Shown piece after piece: positions 37,021 through 48,175 of a DNA stretch of 64,000 bases; the stretch's first letter is position 1; every line of letters begins with the position of its first letter. The notes under the pieces are model-generated. The model saw only the letters and a program-made list of their open reading frames with translations, ran no database searches and was not told the DNA's origin. This stretch comes from Isoetes taiwanensis. Its lineage: Eukaryota > Streptophyta > Lycopodiopsida > Isoetales > Isoetaceae. The stretch is from the NCBI GenBank assembly GCA_021234155.1, contig JAJEKV010000100.1, positions 660,116-724,115 on the forward strand. Reading direction: 5' to 3'. The position numbers were made by a program, and so were the translations under genes.

Positions 37021-39300
37021 AATAGAAAAAGTATGGGTCATTTATTGTACATTGCAAATAGAAAGGATTAGAAAACATAAATTGAAGTTATATTTCTACA
37101 AATTCTTGGATGTAACACAATCTACAGAAGTAATACTGATCTCATGATGTAAGCTTGAACAATAGAACTAATAGAACTGCATAAGAGATGAGATGCATTG
37201 AAATACCCCTATGCACAAAAACATTTGTTAGAAAAAAGTGCTATGGTGTAGTGAAGGGTGCAATCGGATGTACACTTCTTCTATAATCAAAAATGGCATT
37301 TTAACACTCAAAAGCAAAGACTCATACCTTTATAGAGGACTGAAAGCATAATGGGAGACACGATAATCATTATCGAACCCAGGAGTCAAATAGTGTCTTC
37401 TATCAAACATTTGCATACCAACTTCATGGTTCTTTATAGCCATCCAACCAAAAAGTGAGCAAAATCCACTCATAGGAATTCCTATATAAAGTTAGTATGG
37501 CATCTAGCAATAAATAGAACCGCCTAACATGATACAACCTGTAGTCAATGCAACTTGGCAACATGCTACAGATTCTTGAAGGAGTCGAATTTAACTCATG
37601 AACATGCATAAATGGATATTACTTTCCTTAGTCTTCAACAATAAAAAAAAAAACAAACTATCTGTTAAATCACATTTCTGACACCTATAATTGTGACAGA
37701 TTATTATCCTCAAAGCATGAAGCCCCTCTTTCTTGGTTAAACAAAAATAAAAGAGAGGATGAAGTAGAATAGGATCTGCACATCACTCAGAGAGATTATT
37801 AGATGTGCATAAACTACATCCAAAGCAAAAAAAATTAGGAGTTGCGAAACACTTACAGAAATAGCTGAGAATTCTTCAATTATTTATATATGGCAAAGAC
37901 CAACATGCCATTTTGCCCCTAGAATCATTAACAGGAAAAGATTAAAACATCTACAGAAAACAAAATCGTTTCCTTACCTAGTTGATGGATGCCGGAAGTA
38001 ATCATGCTGCTCCAAGAGATATGACGAACCCTGAAATTTCTGGCAAATTCTTAATCTTTTACAATTTGCAGAGCATTTTGAGTGCCAGAAGAAGAAGTAC
38101 GGTCAGTTTAAGCTAGCAAGAGCTGCCGCTGTGATATATCAGAGGTCCAATACCGCAAAACGCAGGAGGCCAGAAACTTATTTTCCACAGGCAAACCCTA
38201 ATCTAACGTGGAGTCAAGCCAAAACAGGAATGCAATCCCAAAAACACAAATCATAGCAAATTGAATTTAAAAAGTTTTTAGTCAAACTTGAAAATTCCAA
38301 ATTAACAATATTGATTAATATGTAGCAAAATAATAGAGGGTTCCAGGGGGATTGAATATGGATGTAAATTGGTAATTCTTGAAACCATAGACCATATCCT
38401 CAAAACAATTGAATGAATACAATTGAATGAATAGAATGGCTTGTTATAAAAAAATATAGATTAAAGATAAAAAATAATTAGGTTAGCTCACTAGTTATAC
38501 TAGTCAAAGCAGTCTTATTAAGACATTGAGTTATTTTGGTACAGGTCGAAGCCATATAGAGGCTCGATATTCATTAAAACCTTAGGCAAACTCGTCTTTC
38601 ATATTTCAAAATCATAGATGCTCCCAATCATAAATGACTATAAGCGAAACAAGAGATGCCCAGAGGCTCCAACATACGGTCTGGACCGTAGGATCGACAG
38701 ATCCTACGATTGTGGTAGTCCAAGGTGCACCTCGTTTACACAATATGTAGCAAAATAACAATTTAGAGTTGCCGTAAAGATATCTAGATATACTAGACCA
38801 CATGACACATATAAATACAGACCATAGAACATCATAATTCTATGATAAATAACTCTAGCATCTAAGAACACCAATTTCAATACTGTTTCAAGTAGAACCT
38901 TGTTTGGATGTAGCACCTCATAATCAGAAATCTTCTCATCTTCATCACTTCAATAATATTTGCAGAGCTAATGGTTGCCCTCATGCCCAGTCATGCATCC
39001 CATGATGTTCCTATCAAATTTGGTATCAATGTTGTGCAGCCTACCAAGTTCTAGCAATTGGGTCATGATAAGGCCTTAGTGACATTCCAGAGACATGCTC
39101 AGTATATAAAAGGATAAAAAGACTTTAGGGTTTAAATTTTGCGCCAATTACTGTACATATCTGGTAAGAAAACCCAGTTTCCATTTACATATATATTTTC
39201 ATGGAGATAGAAGAAATCCGGGCCACAAATCGCCAATTTGCATGCAACAGATGCCTCAGCATTTTCCGCCAGCCCGCAATACCATCCGCCTACATGACTG
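37021..39300. other. AT-rich intergenic stretch, no gene recognised
   Basis: No supported coding region. At 38687-38708, CGTAGGATC-GACA-GATCCTACG forms a perfect 9-bp hairpin. An approximate direct repeat (gaatgaatacaattgaatg) lies at about 38,411-38,432. Confidence 0.4.
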
Positions 39301-39304
39301 TATT

Positions 39305-39451
39305 AGGGAATGCCATAAGGGACCTCTTTCTGGTTTGGTAGGGAATGCCATAAGGGACCTCTTTCTGGTTTGGAAGGGGGATCCCGCAACTAGCGGTAGC
39401 CGGGAATGTGTCCCTTCCAAATCGGAAAAGGGGGACCGTATGGCATTCCCC
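39305..39451. repeat. Fold-back repeat with a doubled left arm
   Basis: A 35-bp sequence (words: gggaatgccataagggacc, ctttctggtttgg) is directly repeated at 39305-39339 and 39340-39374. A diverged inverse copy lies at 39412-39451 (ttccaaatcggaaaagg, gtatggcattcccc). It resembles a small fold-back transposon or MITE end. No target duplication identified. Confidence 0.5.
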
Positions 39452-40285
39452 AACAACATGGAAGTTGGGAGCCTTTGGAGGAGCTCTGTTCTCGGCTCCG
39501 CCTTGCTTCACGGTCTCCCCTTGCCTCTTTTGCCATTGTATAGTGTTTTGTTTCTTTGCTCCGAAAGGTGATTTGTTGTCTCTTATCGAAGGATATGGAA
39601 GGCAGACTCTCTGCCCATTTTTAAAATATGAGCATGGACCTCAAAGCAAAAAACAGAGAGCTTTTGGCGATTTACTCCGGCGATTCAAAGCAAAAACAAA
39701 GCACGTCCATGATATTCTTCGTAGCAAAAACAGAGGGCTTCTGTACTGTTGAAACATGGGCTTTTTTGCAGATGTGTGCAGAAGCAAAAGTAGAATGAGC
39801 CCTTGCTTGACCAAATCTCGAGCCCTAAATATTGCAGGGGCAAAGCTCGTTTCTGCTTTGATCCGAGGGAAAAACGTGCCTAGTTTCCACTTTGATCTAG
39901 AAAGAGAAAGTGCTCGACTATTCTACCCTCTTGATTGCTATTGCTTCACAAAAAGCACGACTTGGAGAGCTCAAGGTCCATGGGAGATCTCTAATCTCCT
40001 GTTGTCTTAAGACGAAGTAGAACAAAGCAAGGCAAAAGCAGGGGAAAGGGGAATGACTTGTAAAACCGGTATAGAAATCGCTATTGTCGAAAAGTTCAAC
40101 CCAACTTCCATTCCGCAGTGGAGAGGATGTCACATGGCATCACAGGCTTAATCTTCAGGGAAAAACTAGCGACCAACTTCCATGTTGTAGCTTCTAAGTA
40201 AAGTTACGCGTAGGGTTTTCAGAGGAGCTGCAGAAATTTTAGGTCAGACAATTAGCTAATATTAGCACATCGGCCATTGTTGCCA
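39452..40285. other. Intergenic stretch, no gene recognised
   Basis: Short plus-strand open frames (39408-39752, 39756-40010) contain repeated words such as GCAAAAACA and show no domain. I see nothing functional. Confidence 0.35.
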
Positions 40286-41250
40286 TCACAAGATGACGAT
40301 TCGCGCCTCAATATCCTGAAAGCGATAGCCACTAATGTCAAAAGAATATTCCAAGAAAACATACCTTCTAGACATTAGATCAATCTTTTTACGAGTAGAG
40401 TATGTACCCAAGCCAAACATCCAAAAATATGCAAGTTTAACATCCGGCTTATCCCTAGTCCATAACTGATAAGGAGTCATATCACCTAAAGCAATAGAAA
40501 GAAATCTATTTTGATTAACCTGGGGAAAGGCATGATTCGTGCCACCAGAAAAGCTGCCACTAGAATCACGTCGAGTAGGAAAATTCCTTCTTGGAATATA
40601 TGCTTCTTTTTTAAACTTTTTATAAGCACTGTAAAAAGCCTTTTCACCATCACTAGGCTCTCTAGTACGTCTGGAGCCTATAAAATTTGCTCATCAGGCA
40701 AAATGCACTTTCAAACGCCATATTTTCGTTGTTTATAGTTTTAAAATTATGAGGCATCGTGCCTAACAACATAACATGTAATTGTTCTTTCTCCACTGGT
40801 GCCCCGGTTGCTGACAGTTGTTCCACCAACTCTTTGAATTTATTACTTTAAACTGATTAAATTATGATGTAGATGCAACACTTCTTGTTTTGTCCGCTTC
40901 AAATAAATCTTGTCCAAATACTCTCATACTTCATTAGCATGCGCATGTATTTTGGCATCAATAAGAATGGAATATTTAAGGGCATAAACTATCATGCCTA
41001 GAGCAATCTGATCTTTATCATCTCAATCTTTTACTTCTTTATGGCATGCATCATACAGAGGCCCTTATTTCAAAAGAGCCCCAGGCATATCTTCAGGTTG
41101 CAGAGGACATACCACTGCTCCTAACAGAACATCAATACAATCTTCATCTTTGTCTGCCACACAAGATAACCTGTTCTATCAAACACATAAAATTCCTTGT
41201 TCCAATCACTCCATGTATGGAAACAGTTGCCCGCTTTAATACCATATTAA
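40286..41250 (-). mobile_element. Ty1/copia retrotransposon fragment (gag and integrase tail)
   Basis: Near 41,246-41,233 the minus strand reads TGGTATTAAAGC, close to the initiator-Met tRNA primer-binding site of copia elements. Gag-like sequence follows (AHANEVWEYLDKIYLKR, UBN2 family) in broken frames around 40,950-40,840. The frame 40480-40286 then gives MTPYQLWTRDKPDVKLAYFWMFG and SRRYVFLEYSFDISGYRF, the conserved C-terminal end of copia integrase. Protease and the integrase core are missing, so there is an internal deletion; RT and RNase H are also absent. Confidence 0.75.
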
Positions 41251-41260
41251 GTAAATGAAT

Positions 41261-41631
41261 AACAAGAGGAGATGCAACACTAAGAGATCATAATATTAAT
41301 GATTCATATGTCATACATATGTTATGCTTCAGATTGAGATGCTAATAATAAAGAATATCTAGATAAATATAGGCCTAGAATGCCTCGAACAATATGCAGG
41401 GATATGGCTCTGATCTGGCCGCTCTATTATGGCCAAAAATTTCATATTAAACTCCTGTTAAGTTTCATGTAGGCAGCATGCTTGATATTTCTTCTCTTTA
41501 TGTTTAGCAATCAAAGAGGAAAGCTTGAGCATCTTATGAAGGTAGCACATTTTCTCCTATTTGCTTATGGTTTGGCTATTATATTGGATTTCTGACAGGG
41601 AATGTCTTTGCTCAGCTTTTCTCTTCCTTGA
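41261..41631. other. Possible copia LTR remnant and flank
   Basis: The position is where the copia 5' LTR would lie (minus orientation). The sequence is AT-rich, without clear TG...CA ends. No gene recognised. Confidence 0.25.
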
Positions 41632-43547
41632 GGTCAGCCTAACAGGAGCATTGATGCATGGACACGGCATCGGTGTATTGGGTCACTTTTCTTTGGATCT
41701 TTGGCGCGACGATAGTAACTTTCATGTGGGATTACTAAATCATGTGTTGAAGACTCTCGAGGATGTATCTAATGACAGTTGGGGCCATTTGAGAGATATA
41801 GATCAACCTGAATGTGGTTGGGCATTATCGGTTCTAAACACCGAGGCTTTGAGGACAAAGGTATCGAATGGCACCAGAAGTGATTTCTCGCCTCCTCAAA
41901 AGAGGCTTAAAGAATCAAAGAAGCCATCGAGGCGGCTCTACTTGCAACTTGATAATTGCTTGGGTCAGAACAAGAATAGGTACTTGTTCTCATACTTGTC
42001 TTACCTAGTTTAGTTGGGTGTTTTTGATCAGGTTCAACTTGTTAGTCCTGTGCCTCCTGGTACAGGACTATTCATGCATACGACAGACCAGGTCAAGCTC
42101 AAGGATCCTCAGTCAGCCACGGGTCAGACATATAAGGCTCCGCAGAAGACCAAGCAGCAGACCACGCAGTCAAAGCCTGTGGCTGTCAACAAGAGGCGCC
42201 GCTCAGACAAGTGACGGCCCGTCACCGCCCGCGTCAGCATCAGCGTGATTCTAGGCACTTCAAGAGGCACCGCCAACATTCCTGCAAATCAGGCCTCCTT
42301 CCAGGAGTCGGCACCGAGATCAGTCAGAGTGTCTATATTGGGCCCAAGGCCATTGTACTATATATATGAGTAGAGTTAGCACATAAGTTTTTTAGATGAG
42401 TTTTGAGTCTTGTCTCCTTTCAGTTTTCTCTCTATTGTGAGAGCTCATGTATTCTCATCATTGATATCAAGGAAGCTTATCATCTTCCTCTCATTTGTTC
42501 TGTTTTCTTCTTTTTCTTCTCTTCTTGCAAATCCCGCGTGACATAGTCCCCCGGACTCTCCTGTTAGATCCACGGGTCCTCACAGAGGGCTGTCTTCCAG
42601 GAGTTCCCGAACCCAGACCCCAAACACAACTGGGATTCATGATGGTTGGACACACCCATGATGACATAGATGCTCTCTTTAGAAACTACTCGACTCTAAT
42701 GAGAAGTTCGGATGCATTGACTATTCCAGAGCTTATGCAACTCTTCAGGGAGTGTAGTTCCAAATCTCCTTCACCTTACCTTGTGACTGAGGCCCCTAAC
42801 TGGAAGGAATTTGTGAAAGGTTTCATCCCTGATAAGAAGGACCGGTTATATAGTCATTTAGAACCTCTCTTATTCAAGTTCTGCTTGAAAGATGGATGGC
42901 CATTAATGTTCTACAAGATGAGGTCCGGGCATAGGGAGTGGCCCCCTGAAAAAGGAATCAGGATGTGGAAGGAGGATGCCAACGGTCTGCCTATGATTCC
43001 GAAGGGGTCACCCAAGGTCGTGCAACCATATGGGAGTTTGAAAGATATAGGTGCATTGAGAGCATCTATTGCCAAGTACATGATGCACTGGGCATTTATC
43101 TCCAGAGCAGGCGATAACTCATGGTCCAACACATATATGAATGAGGTAATTGACTATTGGTCCGCCCTCTTGCGTGTGCTTGAGGATGTGCAGCCCGACA
43201 TGGCGGTCATTCAAGATTTCTGGCCCAGCACTAGGCAACAACCATTGGCAGAACCTGAGGATGTGTTGGTCGATGAATATATTGAACAAGCTCCTTACGT
43301 AGGGCCGTATTCAGGTCGTCCTAAGAATGCAGTCAAAATTTTTGACCCATATCAAGATATTAAGAAAGGTATGGTCTTGCTCATCAGACCACACGATAAC
43401 TGCCTAATGTGGATGGATTACGCCGAGGAGGACCTAATAGAGGATCCTAGCCTTCCCTATTATGAGGAGGTGTTTGTCCCTTGGTGGGAGCCAGTTGCTA
43501 AAAAGAGCAACCTCATACATAATGCAGTACAGAGATTGCTGGAGTAA
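41632..43547 (+). pseudogene. DUF7869-like gene (copy A), split by a solo LTR
   Basis: The first part (from VSLTGALMHGHGIG, 41,632) reaches SRRLYLQLDNCLGQNKNRYL at 41,929-41,988. A TAG (Trp in copy B) and the solo LTR follow, then LGFMMVGHTHDDIDALFRNY (42,640) and the rest: TIPELMQLFRECSSKSP, FVKGFIPDKKDRLYSHLEP, GWPLMFYKMRSGHREWPP, ending at 43,547. The pattern QLDN..xNKNR, then VGHTHDDID about 25 residues on, then a Lys/Pro-rich tail is what I associate with DUF7869, a widespread domain of suspected transposon origin with RNase-H-like acidic motifs. The name is from memory. The function is unknown; a transposase role is inference. Inactivated by the stop and the insertion. Confidence 0.6.
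42040..42626 (+). mobile_element. Solo LTR of 587 bp with 5-bp target duplication
   Basis: The insertion begins TGTTAGTCC and ends CCCAAACA, and is bounded on both sides by CAACT (42035-42039 and 42627-42631). Removing it makes the host frame continue exactly as in the uninterrupted copy B (VQL/GFMMVGH). It contains a TATATATATGAG box at about 42,360 and no coding domain. TG...CA ends and a 5-bp duplication identify an LTR left after recombination between the two LTRs of a retrotransposon. Confidence 0.93.
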
Positions 43548-43970
43548 GAAGTGGAGGCCAAATCCCAACGACAGACATCGTTACCAGCATCTCAAAACCA
43601 TAGACTATGGTTGGTCCATCAACAACAAGCCACAGATGGTTGTGATATTTGCAATTGTAGCGGCTCAGTTACAGGAATTACTGGCCAAAGAGGCCACATG
43701 AGGATGGAGAAAAATTTTAAATCTTCAAGGTACATTAAAGTAGTTGCTATTCATTATGCATTGCATTTTTTAAATTAATACAAGAGCTCTTACACATTAC
43801 CATATCTTATATGCCAGAATATCACTATATTGTATATTGCTAAATAGGTGCTGGATACACCTAAAGCACACAATAATCACATCAGTCACTCATCATGACC
43901 ACGCAAGGTCAACGAGTTAATCTCATAGGTATAGCGCTCTGAAAGCCATACGAGATGGATAACAACATAG
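43548..43970. other. 3' flank of DUF7869-like copy A
   Basis: The stretch is still homologous to copy B's flank (the words 'agactatggttgg', 'agctcagttacaggaatta' and 'caagagctcttacac' have counterparts near 48,480, 48,420 and 48,250 in inverse orientation). The repeated element therefore extends past the stop codon by at least 250 bp. No gene seen. Confidence 0.5.
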
Positions 43971-45190
43971 AGTAGAATAGAATAGAATAGATTTTTTATC
44001 GTCCACGGAGACCAATTGACCTATGGGACCCAAACAAAAAGAGAGCAGCAAGCGTATTACTGTCAGAATTAAAAAACCCCGGCCCCGAAGGGTTTTCGAG
44101 GGAAAAACCTTAGCCAATTATATATGGTAGTTCAATACTGTCCCGGAGGACACAACTGACCGTGCATCCATAACCTCCTGGAGGTATGACCCCAACAAGC
44201 CCACTGACGCCCTATTCAATAACTCATGCAACGGCTGGCCAGACATTAGTAATCGAACATACCGCGGATATGGACAAACGCTGGGCAGAACTGGAGGGCA
44301 TGATATTCATCTTCAATGGCGCCCTGGTGGCAACACTGGCAAAGCCTTTCCTCCAGTGCTCCCCGAGCCCAACGTCTTGTCTCAATGCGGAAACAATATG
44401 CACCCGTGCGAATGGAAGCTACAAGTCTATGCTTCTTTATGGGCAAATGGGTGTACAAGTACTGGTGTAGGCCTCTCGTGAGCCTAGGATTGACTTGCTG
44501 CTAATAGTGTGCCAGCCTAATGTGCGTCAGAGCATCTGCATCCCAGAGCTTGCGAAGGAAAGTAGCATCTAGGTACAGCTTAAGTGCATTGTGATCCTTC
44601 TTTGTCCGTACCTGTACGCATCTGTTTGCTTGTACACCCCAACGTGAGAACCACTGAGCTTGCTTGTCCTTCCTACAGGCTTTGAGGCGTTGGGGACCCA
44701 TCGCTACGGCCAAAGCAAAGGTTGGGCAAACGTGACCACCTTCTGGAAGTAAATAATATGACGCTCCAATGCAGCCTGTTGAAAGGGTAAAAAACCTATC
44801 TCCTGGAGTAGGATCTGGTATGGAACCGCGGACTTTACCCCAAGGGCCCATGCCAAGAAGGCTTTCTGCACCTGCTCGAGGTCATTCCAGGTGTTGAGGG
44901 ATATCACCAGTCCCCACACTTCTGCCCCATATAAGAGGACCGGCTTGACCAAAGCCCTAAATAAGTGTGACTGGTGGCCCCAGGCATACAACTCTGCCTT
45001 GTGGCTATTGCTCTGCATGGCATATAGTGCTTTCCAATCCGCCGTGACCCGCAACCTGATGGCAGCATCCCAGTGGGTGGTAGCAGAGAACTCAATCCCC
45101 AAGTACTTGTAGGTCGGAGCCACCTCTACATCTTGTCCTTGGTAAGTGAATGAGGGAAGCCTTGGCTGACGGAATGACAAAACTAGCGAC
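43971..45190 (-). mobile_element. LINE 3' half with AGAAT-type tail
   Basis: The minus strand 45180-44704 encodes the post-RT (thumb) region: YQGQDVEVAPTYKYLGIEFS, LVKPVLLYGAEVWGL. A second frame, 44851-44501, continues. The third, 44458-44246, has the C-terminal zinc motif, RWARGALEERLCQCCHQGA followed by IEDEYHALQFCP (a C-x2-C-x11-H-x4-C arrangement), typical of several plant and invertebrate LINE clades. The 3' end is a short microsatellite (TCTAT on the minus strand; AGAATAGAATAGAATAG at 43974-43990). Two frameshifts and the missing RT core make it inactive. Confidence 0.75.
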
Positions 45191-46589
45191 TCGGTGGTTT
45201 CGTGTTGTGGTGGCAGACACCTCAGCTTCTGACTTGAGGCGGGAGATGGTTGTCACTGTATCCTTCTCAGCAGACTGCCTGTCCCGTGCCATGGTCTCTA
45301 TGGTGGTGAGGAGGGAATCCACGCGAGCTCGCAGATCAGCAAGACCCGGCTTCTCCTATTGCCTCTCAAAGAAAGAAGCAGAGGGCGACTCACCCCGCGT
45401 ATTTTGAGTGTGCTCTCGTGAGGGAATCCATCTCGTATTTTGAGCGTGCTATGGATTGCAAGTAGGGATCAAGCTAGATACCTCTCATTATGCATTTATT
45501 CAGATCATTGTAAGTCATGGAGCAAGTGATGGATTCGAAATTTTCAGCTCGAGCAGGTGACAGTGCTCTATTGGTAGTAGATCCTCAATGCCAAGTCATT
45601 GCAAATAAATGCCTCCTGCACTCAAGTGCGAATATATTTATAGCCATGAATAATAATGGTGTAATAATAGTGGTGTATGTATCTACCATCAATAATAGTG
45701 GTGTATGTATCTACCATCAATAATAGTGGGCCACCAAATACTTGGGTGGCAATTAATAATTTTGATGGATACTCGTGCTTTAGAAGTAGGAGAAAATACT
45801 TCTGCTTGACTAGATTAGCTGAGGTCAAAATTCTCAAAATCGCGTTGTTCTCTCCAATTAATGAAATCATGCTTTATAGTTCATGATAACCAACCTGTTC
45901 GATCCGTAACATGCATAATTGCTTAAACAAAATTTCAATGAAACATATGGCCATGATAAAATGTCCTCCAGAGATTGCCATGACAAAATATGAACGCACA
46001 TGATCTGGTGCTATCATGTTTTAAACAAATTGGGAGACACATGATGTTGCAAAGTTTAAGTACACACAATATGTAACCTTACCGATCAAACCTCCATATT
46101 CTTCAATTGCTCAGTTCCATTTCAAGGCTCCAATTGCAGCATATAGAACATGAAGATAGTGAGTATAGATCTACAATTATAGCATATAGAACTTGAAGAT
46201 AGTGAAATATAGATCCTAGATCTATACTGTGTGGTACATAGCAACATTTTTTAACAAAATTTGGAAGAATGCACTGTACTGCAGACATTGCTATTCCTAC
46301 TGCAAATAATGCATAATCACGTCAATAGAATGATTTGCACCTCATAGTAGTGTTTGAAAACTACCTAACTATATGTCTTCATGAACTATGTTAAGTATAC
46401 TCTGTCAAAAGTTAATGAGAATAATCCTATTCATTTAGAGCAGTATATGATTCACCTGATTTAAAGAGTCGAATCCACAAGTGTCCAACGAAGAGCAACA
46501 TGTCCCAGTAGGAGAAGGAGAAGATATTATAGACTCAATGGCAACATCCACCAAATTAGCTCCATGTATCTACTATCTGAAAATCCTAA
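45191..46589. other. Intergenic stretch with short tandem repeats
   Basis: The sequence at 45,191-45,420 may still be degraded LINE. At 45663-45729 a 28-bp unit (containing 'gtggtgtatgtatctacc') is repeated about 2.4 times. At 46,130-46,205 a ~45-bp motif (agcatatagaac.tgaagatagtga) occurs twice. No gene recognised. Confidence 0.4.
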
Positions 46590-46853
46590 TCATACTTATT
46601 AATTCTTCCAACTGCTCTAAAATCTGCCCAAGATCCGAGCAGCATATTGAGCATCGGCCTTGTCTACAGTGGCATCTTCGAAAGGCAGATGATCTACCTT
46701 CATGTTGTGATAATCAAGTACAACAAGCAAGGCTACTTTCAGATACAGAGCATGGCGTTTCATGGCCAGAATACACTATTTTCATCTGATATACCTCCTG
46801 GGATTGGGATGCAGATATGTGTGAACTTAAAGGCACATGACTTCCATGAGTAA
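46590..46853 (+). CDS. Exon-like ORF of unknown function (partial)
   Basis: An open frame from 46,590 to TAA at 46,853 reads ...LPTALKSAQDPSSILSIGLV, then YSGIFERQMIYLHVVIIKYN, KQGYFQIQSMAFHGQNTLFS and SDIPPGIGMQICVNLKAHDF. Composition is protein-like, with alternating hydrophobic strands and no low complexity, unlike neighbouring open frames. There is no good ATG at its start, so it may be the last exon of a gene whose other exons I cannot see, or a captured exon. I do not recognise the family. Confidence 0.45.
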   Translation, partial: SYLLILPTALKSAQDPSSILSIGLVYSGIFERQMIYLHVVIIKYNKQGYFQIQSMAFHGQNTLFSSDIPPGIGMQICVNLKAHDFHE

Positions 46854-47322
46854 GCCATAGCCACCACTGGCAATATTTCTTAGATTCGGAACAGCTGACA
46901 CCACAACACAAATCCAGGAAGTACTCATGGCCATACATCCCAAATTCACGGACAGATTCAGCAATGGGCCTTTGCTGCCCAGCACAAATGGCAAATAAAA
47001 CATGTTTTTTAACAAACAACTTTTTGTTTATACACTGCCCAAATTCGATCGCCAAAGATACCTGGCCCATACTTTGTTGCTATCAAGCACGATTTCATTA
47101 ATTGGAGAAAATAAGCCCATTTTTGAGAATTTTAAGCACACCTAATTTGCTCTAGCACGAATACTTTCACCTACTTCTCGAGCACAAGAAACATGAGGTA
47201 ATTAACATACACATATACATAAAAATTTTGTGTTATACTTGTACGTGTACATGACACTCGTAGAAGCTCAATAATGGCCCTACATTGTACACCAATAATT
47301 CACATAAATAATTTTACTTCAC

Positions 47323-47329
47323 TATAAAA
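47323..47329 (+). promoter_or_regulatory. TATA box of the 68-residue ORF
   Basis: TATAAAA within CACTATAAAA lies 43 bp before the ATG, preceded by CCAATAATTCAC at 47292-47303. The same arrangement recurs before the second copy, so the promoter was duplicated with the gene. Confidence 0.55.
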
Positions 47330-47365
47330 ACGGCTTGACGAGGGGGTAGAGGCCATTCATCTTCC

Positions 47366-47572
47366 ATGGCTTCCTCGATGCCTCGTCCAGAGCACATCCG
47401 CTCTTTCAAGTGTTACTTGAGCTACAACGATCTGGGCGAATGCGCTAGAAATGGCGTTAAGCTTGATCCATGGCTCTTATCTAAAGCTGATGGACCTGCT
47501 AGTGCTTGCGGGGAAGCTCACTTTCGTGTTAAGGTCCACATTCGCGGCTTCGGATCGGAGATCTATGAGTGA
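47366..47572 (+). CDS. Small protein of 68 residues, unknown (tandem copy 1)
   Basis: ATG 47366 to TGA 47570-47572. It begins MASSMPRPEHIRSFKCYLSY, has two Cys separated by nine residues (KCYLSYNDLGECARNG), a third Cys (SACGEAH), and ends FRVKVHIRGFGSEIYE. There is no signal peptide or membrane segment. A diverged, stop-containing copy lies about 600 bp downstream with similar promoter sequence. Conserved positions between them include HI..IKC..S..DL..C, LDP and RV.IH..GF. The leader would be very short (about 12 nt) given the TATA position. I do not recognise the family. It could be an expressed short gene or the first exon of something longer. Confidence 0.5.
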   Translation: MASSMPRPEHIRSFKCYLSYNDLGECARNGVKLDPWLLSKADGPASACGEAHFRVKVHIRGFGSEIYE

Positions 47573-47927
47573 ATGGCATCACGAGCTTTGATGTTGATGG
47601 CGAGTGAATGCGCACCGCCAATAATGTAATAATGACATGGGTACCTAATAACTAAGTAAGGATGTAATAGCATTACGATTAAGGATGTAATATCAATGCA
47701 TTACCTTAAGCGAGTATATTGTAACGATGTGCTATCCCACCTCCACTTTTTACGCTAAAGGCGTCATTGAATTCAATCATAGCTAAATTCGTCAAGCAAA
47801 CATGTTTTCAAACATGCATATTAGTATGAAATCAATAATATTATTATGCGTATACAGCTTGATCGATACACGTTCAATAATGGGGTGAAGTCTACCCCAA
47901 TAATTCACCTCAATCATTCCACTTCAC

Positions 47928-47934
47928 TATAAAA
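47928..47934 (+). promoter_or_regulatory. TATA box of the second short-gene copy
   Basis: CACTATAAAA, 41 bp before the ATG at 47969, again preceded by CCCAATAATTCAC (47897-47909). About 75 bp of upstream sequence is recognisably conserved with the first copy. Confidence 0.5.
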
Positions 47935-47968
47935 GCTTCTCACTTGGGGCTAAATTTCATTCATCCCC

Positions 47969-48175
47969 ATGGATTTTTAGCCTTCTTCAATTCACCACAT
48001 TGAGGCGATCAAGTGCTCAATGAGCCACGAAGATCTTGTTGGTTGCCTAGGCAGGCATCTTCTTCTTGATCCCTACCGCGAAGAAAAGCTTTGGTGAGAT
48101 TCATTGCCTGCGTCAATTCGTGTTATGATCCATCGATTTGGCTTCACGGCATGAGCTATGAGATATCGGGGATCA
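47969..48175 (+). pseudogene. Second, broken copy of the short gene
   Basis: ATG 47969 is followed by an early in-frame TAG (codon 4), then a frame alignable with copy 1: HIEAIKCSMSHEDLVGCLGR, LLLDPYREEKLW, stop, then SIRVMIHRFGF and a further stop. The first and second Cys are retained. Three stops show it is not expressed as a full product. Confidence 0.5.

Noticed and set aside
42014-42248. Arg/Lys-rich frames ending TSKPVAVNKRRRSDK as a nuclear protein
   Set aside because: They lie wholly inside the solo LTR and the adjacent target site.
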